A DNA stretch of 15,269 nt, taken from the NCBI GenBank assembly GCA_900770875.1, contig CAAGLV010000087.1, positions 1 to 15,269 on the forward strand, written 5' to 3'. Numbering within the stretch: position 1 is the first letter of the stretch; every line of letters begins with the position of its first letter. The position numbers and the translations under genes were made by a program. The notes under the pieces were generated by a model. That model was not told where the DNA came from and searched no databases. It saw nothing but the letters and a program-made list of their open reading frames with translations. Below are positions 6,269-12,275 of the stretch, in pieces. The DNA is from Flavobacteriales bacterium (GTDB lineage: Bacteria; Bacteroidota; Bacteroidia; Flavobacteriales; Weeksellaceae).

Positions 6269-8320
6269 ATGGCTAATCAATTAGAAAATTATGCGTTAGG
6301 ACAATGGACAAAAGGTTCGTCTGAAGGGCAAATGTTATATAATGCGATTACGGGTGACGAAATCGCAACAGCATCATCAGCAGGATTAGATTTTGGTGCG
6401 ATGATGGATTATGCGCGTACGGTTGGAGGACCAAAATTACGCAAAATGACTTTCCAAGAAAGAGGTTTAATGTTAAAGAAATTAGCATTATACTTAATGG
6501 AAAGAAAAGAAGAATTCTACACAGTTTCTTGGGCAACTGGAGCAACACGCGCAGATTCTTGGGTTGATATCGAAGGTGGTATCGGAAACTTATTTGCCAA
6601 TGCATCTTTACGTCGCCAATTTGGTGATCAACCATTTTATGTAGAAGGTGAAACGCATAAAATTTCTAAAAACGGAACATTTTTAGGAACACATATTTTA
6701 ACACCAAAACGTGGAGTTGCAATCCATATCAATGCATTCAACTTCCCAGTTTGGGGAATGTTAGAAAAAATTGCGGTTAACTTTTTAGCAGGTGTTCCTG
6801 CAATTGTAAAACCTGCAACAATCACATCGTTCTTAACAGAAACTGTTGTTCGTGCAATCATTGAATCGAATATTTTACCAGAAGGAGCTTTACAATTAAT
6901 CACAGGTTCAGCTAACGGAATCTTAGATTACGTAGAATCTGAAGATGTAGTAACTTTTACAGGTTCGGCATCAACAGGACAAATGTTAAAATCTCATGCA
7001 AGAATCACTTCAGAAGGTGTTCCTTTTAACTTAGAAGCAGATTCATTAAATGCGTGTGTTTTAGGAGAAGATGTAAAAGTTGGATCGCCAGAATTTGACA
7101 TTTTTATTAAAGAGGTAACACGAGAAATGACAACTAAAGCTGGTCAGAAATGTACTGCTGTTCGTCGTGCGTTAGTTCCTACTCATTTAGTGGAAGATGT
7201 ACAAATTGCTTTAGGACAACGTTTAGCAACGACTACAATTGGAGATCCAAATGTAGAAGGTGTGCGTATGGGTGCTTTAGCAGGTGCTGCTCAAGTAAAA
7301 GAAGTTCGTGAGAAAGTTGAAGAATTAGCAAAAACACAAGAAATTGTTTTCGGAAACTTAGATAATTTCGAAGTAAAAGGAGCAGATAAAAATAAAGGTT
7401 CTTTCATTTCTCCAATCTTATTCTTAAACAACGATCCATTCAATAAAACAGATGTACACAACATTGAGGCATTTGGTCCAGTTTCTACAATTATTCCTTA
7501 CAACGGAACAGCAGAAGCAGTTGAATTAGTACGTATGGGGAAAGGATCTTTAGTTTGTTCTATCGTAACAGCAGATAATGATGTAGCCACAGAATTTGTA
7601 TTAAACGCAGGATCTTTACACGGACGTATCGTGATTCTAGATGCTGAATGTATAAAAGAATCAACAGGTCACGGTTCACCATTACCATTATTAGTTCACG
7701 GTGGTCCAGGTCGTGCCGGAGGAGGAGAAGAAATGGGTGGTAAGCGCGGTGTATTACACTACATGCAACGTACGGCTATCCAAGGTTCGCCAAACAAATT
7801 AACTGCAGTTACTCAACAATACCAATATGGAGCGGATTACATCGAAGAAGATAAACATCCATTCGCAAAACACTTCGAAGAAGTAAAAATTGGAGATACA
7901 TTAATCACGGCTAAACATACGATTCAGCAATCTGATATCAATGCTTTTGCGGCTTTATCTGGTGATAATTTCTACGCACATGTGGATGCGACTTCATTAG
8001 AAGGAACAATTTTCGAGCGTAATGTTGCTCACGGATACTATTTATTATCCAAAGCGGCAGGATTATTCGTTTTAGCGAAAAAAGGTCCAGTTTTATTAAA
8101 CTATGGATTAGATGAATGTCGTTTCGTTAAACCAGTTTATCCAGGATCAACAATCGGAGTTCGTTTTACGTGTAAAGAGAAAATCGATCAAGAGAAAAAA
8201 GACGAAAATGATATTGCAAAAGGTATTGTTCGTTGGTTAGTTGATATTTACGATGAAACAGGAGAAACAGTAGGTATCGCAACGATTTTAACAATGGTTA
8301 AAAAATTAAATCAAGACTAA
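6269..8320 (+). CDS. paaZ: PaaZ, bifunctional oxepin-CoA hydrolase / aldehyde dehydrogenase
   Basis: A 683-residue fusion, close to E. coli PaaZ (681). Residues 1 to about 515 are an NADP-dependent aldehyde dehydrogenase with Glu256 in NLEADSLNA and the nucleophile Cys295 in KAGQKCTAVRR, the same positions as in E. coli. Residues about 530-683 are a MaoC-type (R)-specific hydratase hotdog domain with the Asp566/His571 pair in LSGDNFYAHVD. The hydratase part opens the oxepin ring, giving a reactive semialdehyde. The dehydrogenase part oxidises it to 3-oxo-5,6-dehydrosuberyl-CoA, avoiding a cyclised dead-end product. Both active sites are intact. The ATG follows an A-rich leader. The gap before the gene is repeat-derived and the gap after it holds a hairpin. 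Confidence 0.97.
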   Translation: MANQLENYALGQWTKGSSEGQMLYNAITGDEIATASSAGLDFGAMMDYARTVGGPKLRKMTFQERGLMLKKLALYLMERKEEFYTVSWATGATRADSWVDIEGGIGNLFANASLRRQFGDQPFYVEGETHKISKNGTFLGTHILTPKRGVAIHINAFNFPVWGMLEKIAVNFLAGVPAIVKPATITSFLTETVVRAIIESNILPEGALQLITGSANGILDYVESEDVVTFTGSASTGQMLKSHARITSEGVPFNLEADSLNACVLGEDVKVGSPEFDIFIKEVTREMTTKAGQKCTAVRRALVPTHLVEDVQIALGQRLATTTIGDPNVEGVRMGALAGAAQVKEVREKVEELAKTQEIVFGNLDNFEVKGADKNKGSFISPILFLNNDPFNKTDVHNIEAFGPVSTIIPYNGTAEAVELVRMGKGSLVCSIVTADNDVATEFVLNAGSLHGRIVILDAECIKESTGHGSPLPLLVHGGPGRAGGGEEMGGKRGVLHYMQRTAIQGSPNKLTAVTQQYQYGADYIEEDKHPFAKHFEEVKIGDTLITAKHTIQQSDINAFAALSGDNFYAHVDATSLEGTIFERNVAHGYYLLSKAAGLFVLAKKGPVLLNYGLDECRFVKPVYPGSTIGVRFTCKEKIDQEKKDENDIAKGIVRWLVDIYDETGETVGIATILTMVKKLNQD

Positions 8321-8333
8321 TATTTAATGAGAA

Positions 8334-8383
8334 AATGTGGTGATTTGTGAATTAGCTAATTTAAATTTGCTCATTACCACATT
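8334..8383. repeat. Stem-loop between paaZ and paaF
   Basis: AATGTGGTGAT (8334-8344) pairs with ATTACCACATT (8373-8383) along 11 positions with a single G-U wobble. The loop contains the perfect palindrome AATTAGCTAATT (8350-8361). No T-run follows, so termination is unlikely. An RNA-processing or stability element, or another dispersed repeat, are possibilities. Confidence 0.55.
8362..8369 (+). promoter_or_regulatory. Possible internal -7 box before paaF
   Basis: TAAATTTG fits the Bacteroidetes -7 consensus TAnnTTTG and lies 35 bp before the paaF start. The nearest TTTG (8344-8347) leaves only a 14-bp spacer, shorter than the usual 19 or so, so this is a weak candidate. Confidence 0.25.
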
Positions 8384-8404
8384 AATAAATTTTCAAATTA
8401 AGAT

Positions 8405-9160
8405 ATGGAAGCTTACGTAAAATCAGATATACAAAACGGAATCGGAACGATAGAATTTTATCACTATCAAAGTAATTCGATGCCAGGAAGTCAGTTAAGA
8501 AACTTAGCTGCCGAAATTGAAAAATTAGGAAACGATACAGCGGTTAAAGTTATCGTTTTAAAAAGTGCTGGAGAGCGTACATTTTGTGCTGGAGCCTCTT
8601 TTGATGAGTTAATCTCAATCAAAGATCGTGAAACAGGATTAGAATTCTTTTCTGGATTTGCTCACGTAATTAATGCGATACGCAAAGCACCTAAATTTGT
8701 TTTAGCACGTATTCAAGGAAAAGCTGTTGGTGGAGGAGTTGGTATTGCATCGGCTGCTGATTACACTTTTGCTACAGAATTTGCTGCAGTTAAATTATCT
8801 GAATTAGCAGTTGGTATCGGACCATTTGTTGTTGGACCAGCGGTTGAGCGTAAAGTAGGAACTTCTGCTTTTACACAAATGGCAATTAATGCAACCGAAT
8901 TTCAAACGGCTCAATGGGCAAAAGAAAAAGGTTTATATGCCGAAGTTTTTGCAACTGCCGAAGAAATGGATACAGCTATTGCTAATTTAGCAGATAAATT
9001 AGCAAATTCTAATCCTGATGCTATGAGACATTTAAAACGTGTAGCTTGGGAAGGAACAGAAAATTGGGACGATTTATTAATTGAGCGTGCTAAAATTTCG
9101 GGAGAATTAGTTTTATCAGAATTTACAATTAACGCTATCAATAAGTTTAAGGCAAAGTAG
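8405..9160 (+). CDS. paaF: Enoyl-CoA hydratase/isomerase, probable 2,3-dehydroadipyl-CoA hydratase (PaaF role)
   Basis: A 251-residue crotonase-fold protein and the last gene of the paa cluster. Oxyanion-hole regions are FCAGASFDEL (residues 60-69) and AVGGGVGIASAAD (107-119). One catalytic glutamate of the hydratase family is kept (Glu133 in LSELAVGIG), but the other position (Glu144 of rat crotonase) is Gly113, and the usual GAGGTQRL loop is replaced by GPFVVGPAVER. E. coli PaaF has both glutamates, so this is not a close PaaF orthologue. By elimination it fills the hydratase step that makes 3-hydroxyadipyl-CoA, since PaaG, PaaH, PaaJ and PaaZ are already present. An isomerase or auxiliary role is possible. 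The family is certain; the exact reaction is inferred from context. Confidence 0.72.
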   Translation: MEAYVKSDIQNGIGTIEFYHYQSNSMPGSQLRNLAAEIEKLGNDTAVKVIVLKSAGERTFCAGASFDELISIKDRETGLEFFSGFAHVINAIRKAPKFVLARIQGKAVGGGVGIASAADYTFATEFAAVKLSELAVGIGPFVVGPAVERKVGTSAFTQMAINATEFQTAQWAKEKGLYAEVFATAEEMDTAIANLADKLANSNPDAMRHLKRVAWEGTENWDDLLIERAKISGELVLSEFTINAINKFKAK

Positions 9161-9196
9161 TAGTTCCTTATCTCATTGTATTGTTTGTATTATAAT

Positions 9197-9223
9197 AAAA
9201 GCCACCTTTTAGGTGGCTTTTTT
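9197..9223. terminator. Intrinsic terminator of the paa operon (bidirectional)
   Basis: A perfect 11-bp stem, AAAAGCCACCT (9197-9207) and AGGTGGCTTTT (9211-9221), with a 3-base loop and a T-run to 9223. It ends the + strand paa transcript 37 bp after paaF. The A-run on the left lets it also serve the minus-strand gene whose stop is at 9229. Confidence 0.93.
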
Positions 9224-9228
9224 AATAA

Positions 9229-9624
9229 TTATTTTTTTACAAAATGGTCATTTTCTAATTCAGCAAGATGTTTGAATCCTGATTCAAAATGAATTGCATC
9301 CTCTTGATTATTAATATAAAATTTTAATACAACAGGCTTATTTTTAATTTCTTTTTCCGAAATTACAAAAATAAAATCTTTAGTAGTTTTTACATCTTTT
9401 ATCTCGTTCCATTTAATTGAACAAGATTCTACTTCATTGTATAATTTTAATCCGTTATTATCAATTACAAAATTATCTCCAAATAATTGTAATGTTGGAC
9501 AATTTACGTTATCAATACGACCAATGTTGTTACTTAACCAATTAACAGTTTCTGCTTCTGTTTGTGCAGATGCAAAATTTGATAAACCAAATACTGTAAA
9601 AATAGCTAAAACAAACTTTTTCAT
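9229..9624 (-). CDS. Small exported protein of unknown function
   Basis: A 131-residue protein I do not recognise by name. Residues 1-20 are a clear Sec signal peptide (MKKFVLAIFTVFGLSNFASA, cleavage before QTEAET), so the mature protein of about 111 residues should be periplasmic or surface-exposed. The start of the mature part, TEAETVNWLSNNIG, followed by a beta-rich, PH/GRAM-like pattern (SIKWNEIKDV, FIFVISEKE, VVLKFYINN), resembles small uncharacterised flavobacterial secreted proteins. That resemblance is from memory and weak. Two cysteines (Cys42 and Cys68) could form a disulfide. It is transcribed away from the LuxR-type gene, across a 153-bp AT-rich region, with a good -7 box 30 bp upstream of the ATG. 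Confidence 0.8.
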   Translation of the reverse strand: MKKFVLAIFTVFGLSNFASAQTEAETVNWLSNNIGRIDNVNCPTLQLFGDNFVIDNNGLKLYNEVESCSIKWNEIKDVKTTKDFIFVISEKEIKNKPVVLKFYINNQEDAIHFESGFKHLAELENDHFVKK

Positions 9625-9653
9625 ATACTTTATGTTTATTAAATAATTATAAG

Positions 9654-9661
9654 CAAATATA
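9654..9661 (-). promoter_or_regulatory. -7 promoter box of the small exported protein gene
   Basis: Read on the minus strand this is TATATTTG, a full match to TAnnTTTG, ending 29 bp before the ATG at 9624. No clear TTTG is seen at the -33 position, so the promoter may need an activator or depart from consensus. Confidence 0.5.
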
Positions 9662-9698
9662 ATATTGATATATAACTATTTAAATACGCTATATTAAC

Positions 9699-9724
9699 TA
9701 ATCTATATTAATAAATATAGATTA
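9699..9724. repeat. Perfect inverted repeat in the divergent promoter region (possible operator)
   Basis: TAATCTATATT (9699-9709) and AATATAGATTA (9714-9724) form perfect 11-bp arms around a 4-bp centre. It lies mid-way between the divergent genes at 9624 and 9778, where a dimeric regulator would be expected to bind. Binding by the adjacent LuxR-type protein is inference only. The region is so AT-rich that chance palindromes are less surprising than usual. Confidence 0.5.
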
Positions 9725-9759
9725 TTGCAAAATATATGGTATTATTTTAGCTATATATA

Positions 9760-9771
9760 CTATAATTATAG
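9760..9771. repeat. 12-bp palindrome just upstream of the LuxR-type gene
   Basis: CTATAATTATAG is a perfect palindrome ending 6 bp before the ATG at 9778, so it would lie in or next to the 5' leader. It shares the CTATA/TATAG motif with the larger inverted repeat at 9699-9724. It may be an autoregulatory site or a chance AT palindrome. Confidence 0.35.
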
Positions 9772-9777
9772 TTTGGT

Positions 9778-10530
9778 ATGGAAATTAAGAAAAATTTTTT
9801 ATTTGAATTATGGAATGATTATGCAGTGTACTTTGCAGATTACAATGATATAACAGATAATTTAGTAGATAATTTATTAAGCTCAAGATTTTTCATTGGG
9901 CAACATTTTTATTATTTCGTAAAACCTAATACATTACAACTTTATAATGTTACCGAATCAATCAAATCTCAACTTAATTTATCTGCTCTACCTTCAACAA
10001 TCCATACAATGTTAGATTTACATCATCCAGATGATCTCGAATTTTTAAAATATGCAGAAGAGTGGGGATTTGATCAACTTGTAACCTTAAAACAAATTAA
10101 TCAATACAAAATAGGATATATTGTGAGGTATAAAACGATAAAAAATCAATATGCTTATTATTATCATCAAACCTATTATACGTTAAATTCTAGAGGGAAA
10201 ATCAATGCATGTATTCATTTTAATACCAATTTAGCAGGTGTGGTTAATAGCATGATTTATAATATTCACTTACAAGATATCAGTACAAACGAAATCGTTC
10301 GCCAGCATTTGTATATTCATTCCGAAGATTCGATTTTAAATCATTTAACGGATCGCGAAAAAGATGTTATTAGGCAGGTTTTGAAAGGATTAAATGGAAA
10401 GGAAATTGCAGAAGAATTAAGTATTTCTATCCATACAGTTCGTACACATCATGGAAATATCAATAAAAAATTGAATGTTAAAAATCGAGCGGAATTAATA
10501 AAAAAATGTTTCGAATTAGGATTTATATAG
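9778..10530 (+). CDS. LuxR-type transcriptional regulator with N-terminal sensor-like domain
   Basis: A 250-residue protein. Residues about 187-247 form a LuxR/GerE helix-turn-helix: LTDREKDVIRQVLKGLNGKEIA, then HTVRTHHGNINKKLNVKNRA, with the expected Thr/Val/His pattern in the recognition helix. Residues 1 to about 175 look like the PAS-like sensing region of flavobacterial LuxR-type regulators, with LHHPDDLEFLKYAEEW (81-96) as the recognisable segment and many Tyr/Phe residues. It has no receiver-domain phosphorylation site and no membrane segment, so it is probably a one-component cytoplasmic regulator with an unknown signal. It diverges from the small exported protein gene, and that pairing suggests a regulator-target relationship. 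It lies 600 bp after paaF past a strong terminator, so a role in phenylacetate control is not supported. Confidence 0.88.
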   Translation: MEIKKNFLFELWNDYAVYFADYNDITDNLVDNLLSSRFFIGQHFYYFVKPNTLQLYNVTESIKSQLNLSALPSTIHTMLDLHHPDDLEFLKYAEEWGFDQLVTLKQINQYKIGYIVRYKTIKNQYAYYYHQTYYTLNSRGKINACIHFNTNLAGVVNSMIYNIHLQDISTNEIVRQHLYIHSEDSILNHLTDREKDVIRQVLKGLNGKEIAEELSISIHTVRTHHGNINKKLNVKNRAELIKKCFELGFI

Positions 10531-10635
10531 ATTCATTTTATGCTATTACTATATATAAATAATATAGTCGATAGGAATAATAGGATTTAATGTTGTCTAA
10601 TAAGAAAATAAGGAAAAAAGAGGGAAAAACGACAT

Positions 10636-10669
10636 AAAAAAATCGATTCCTTACGAAACCGATTTTTTT
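10636..10669. terminator. Intrinsic terminator overlapping the end of miaA
   Basis: AAAAAAATCG (10636-10645) and CGATTTTTTT (10660-10669) are complementary over 10 bp with a 14-base loop. On the minus strand the hairpin ends in a run of seven T and contains the miaA stop codon. On the plus strand it ends in eight T, so it can also stop the LuxR-gene transcript. The stem is AT-rich and so weaker than the other terminators here. Confidence 0.65.
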
Positions 10670-11574
10670 TCTACGATATAATTTATAATTTGATTTGTTG
10701 CAGTAGGAGCAAACCATTTAACCTGCTCATCTTTTTTAAACCAAGTCATTTGTCGTTTAGCAAATCGACGAGTGTTTTTCTTGATTTCTTCTATCGCAAA
10801 TTCGTATGTAAAATTTCCTTCAAAAAACTCAAAAAGCTCGCGATAGCCAACCGTTTGTAATGCATTAAGCGACTTTAAATGATGTAAATTTTTTGCTTCG
10901 TTTAGTAAACCTTCGTTTATCATTAGATCAACACGTCGATTTATACGATCGTACATTTCTTCTCGAGGCAATTCTAAACCAATTTTTATACAATTAAATG
11001 GACGAGGATTTGTATTTTGATTTCTGAATGATGAAAATGGTTTTCCGGTTCCACGAATAATTTCTAAAGCTCTTATTACACGTTGTTTATTATAAATATC
11101 AACTTCGTTATAATAAGCTAAATCTTTTTCTTTTAATTCGGATTGTAGTTTTTCTAAACCAAATTGATCTAATTCTTTATTTAAATCCACGCGAATATGC
11201 GGTTCGATATCCGGAAAAGTATCAAATCCAACAGTAATCGCTTTTTCGTATAAACCCGATCCACCAACCATTACACAATAATCGTTTGTTTTAAAATATT
11301 CACTTAAGAATGCTAATCCATCACGTTCAAAATCACCAACCGAATAGCTTTCGTTAATCGATTTGTTTTGAATAAAATGATGTTTTACAGCGGCTAATTC
11401 ATCGTCCGAAGGAACAGCTGTACCAATTTTCATTTCTTTAAAAAACTGACGACTATCGCACGAAATTATTTCGCAATCAAAGTGTTTCGCAATTTGTATG
11501 GCAAGATTTGTTTTTCCTATTGCAGTTGGACCAACAATACTAATTAAGGTTTTCTGTTGTGCAGAATTTTCCAT
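10651..11574 (-). CDS. miaA: MiaA, tRNA dimethylallyltransferase
   Basis: A 307-residue enzyme (E. coli MiaA is 316). The P-loop VGPTAIGKTN is at residues 14-23, the substrate-binding ISCDSRQFFKEMKIGTA at 37-53, VGGSGLY at 103-109, QRVIRALEIIRGTGKP in the middle and ALQTVGYRE further on. These are the standard MiaA motifs in the right order. It transfers a dimethylallyl group to N6 of A37 in tRNAs reading codons that start with U, which stabilises codon-anticodon pairing. The predicted start, MENSAQQKTL, lies 8 residues before the first strand of the P-loop domain, which is normal. It appears to be a single-gene transcript: a terminator stands on each side (10636-10669 and 11629-11657). Confidence 0.97.
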   Translation of the reverse strand: MENSAQQKTLISIVGPTAIGKTNLAIQIAKHFDCEIISCDSRQFFKEMKIGTAVPSDDELAAVKHHFIQNKSINESYSVGDFERDGLAFLSEYFKTNDYCVMVGGSGLYEKAITVGFDTFPDIEPHIRVDLNKELDQFGLEKLQSELKEKDLAYYNEVDIYNKQRVIRALEIIRGTGKPFSSFRNQNTNPRPFNCIKIGLELPREEMYDRINRRVDLMINEGLLNEAKNLHHLKSLNALQTVGYRELFEFFEGNFTYEFAIEEIKKNTRRFAKRQMTWFKKDEQVKWFAPTATNQIINYIVEKKSVS

Positions 11575-11628
11575 TTGTTGTACGCGTTATCAAATATGGT
11601 TGCAAGATACTTTGTTTTTTACTGAAAT

Positions 11629-11657
11629 AAAAAAACGACCTCAACAAGGAGGTCGTT
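11629..11657 (-). terminator. Intrinsic terminator of the DUF1232 gene
   Basis: On the minus strand, AACGACCTC (11657-11649) and GAGGTCGTT (11642-11634) form a perfect 9-bp stem with a 6-base loop, followed by a run of seven T (11635-11629). It begins 3 bp after the stop codon of the gene at 11661 and separates that gene from miaA. Confidence 0.92.
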
Positions 11658-11660
11658 ATA

Positions 11661-11996
11661 TTAAGGGTTAATTACAGTTGTTTTTAACTGATTTTCCCAG
11701 TTGATAAAGTTTGTTATTTCTTTGTTCAAGAATTTTAAGCCAAACATTAAAATGGCAAAATCGTCGATTATTCCAAATGGACCAAATGCGATTTCGGGAA
11801 TAAAATCTATCGGAGAAATAAAATAAATAATTGCTACTAATGCGATTATAAGATTAAAAATTCCGATTTTATATTTTAATTTTTTAGATGTTTTAAGCAT
11901 TCTAAAAAAAGCCAAAAATCTTATTTTTACCGATTTTTCTTGCGTTATACTAGTTGATGATATCGCTAATAATTTAAATAAATTACGTTTTTTCAT
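11661..11996 (-). CDS. DUF1232 (YkvA-like) membrane protein
   Basis: A 111-residue protein with the DUF1232 signature: a hydrophobic segment at about 44-60 (IGIFNLIIALVAIIYFI) running into SPIDFIPE (61-68), then FGPFGIIDDFAILMFGLKFL (71-90) with Asp78-Asp79. DUF1232 proteins are small, widespread, mostly membrane-associated and of unknown function. The N-terminus (1-40) is basic and lacks a signal peptide. The C-terminus after about 90 is hydrophilic. Upstream lies a short AT-rich gap to the broken small ORF. I see no consensus promoter, so its transcription could start anywhere in 11997-12041 or read through from the glutaminase gene. Confidence 0.88.
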   Translation of the reverse strand: MKKRNLFKLLAISSTSITQEKSVKIRFLAFFRMLKTSKKLKYKIGIFNLIIALVAIIYFISPIDFIPEIAFGPFGIIDDFAILMFGLKFLNKEITNFINWENQLKTTVINP

Positions 11997-12041
11997 GCGA
12001 TTTGTTTTTATAAAACCTCATCATTCAATTTTTTTATACTA

Positions 12042-12254
12042 TTACATTTGTATAATAATTGGCCGATGATTGGTATAATTTAAAAATGTAGACACTATAT
12101 CGTCTGTTTTTATTTTCATATAACTTGTGGTTACGCCATCGCTGCAACCATAGTATTCGTTTTTTAAGATTTCTTCATCAATAACAATTTTTATATGATG
12201 ATTTGTATCCAATAATATACCAAAAATAGTTAACAATTAAATTATAGTTTTCAT
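12042..12254 (-). pseudogene. Small secreted-protein gene interrupted by a stop at codon 6 (probable)
   Basis: An ATG at 12254, 21 bp after the glutaminase stop, begins M-K-T-I-I, then TAA at 12239-12237, then stays open in the same frame for 64 codons (LLTIFGILLDTNHHIKIVID onwards) to the stop at 12042. If the TAA were a sense codon, the protein would be 70 residues with a plausible signal peptide (MKTII-x-LLTIFGILL). A single T-to-A change from TTA (Leu) would explain it. The remainder has no start except TTG directly after the stop. The open part has no recognised domain. Alternatives are a sequencing or assembly error, a real 64-residue TTG-started protein, or chance. Confidence 0.5.
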
Positions 12255-12275
12255 TTTACAATTCAATAATTTGTA

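Noticed and set aside
9437..9646. 69-codon plus-strand frame opposite the small exported protein gene
   Set aside because: The opposite strand encodes a protein with a clear signal peptide and a matching promoter. This frame is its complement and has no such support.
9625..9777. Tandem AT repeats as a CRISPR-like or origin-type array
   Set aside because: There are no regularly spaced identical repeats and no spacer-like unique segments, only AT-rich palindromes suited to a divergent promoter region.
12042..12236. 64-codon minus-strand frame with TTG start as a normal intact gene
   Set aside because: The TTG directly follows an in-frame TAA, and an ATG five codons earlier completes a signal-peptide-like start. 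An interrupted gene explains the pattern better, though an intact TTG start is not excluded.
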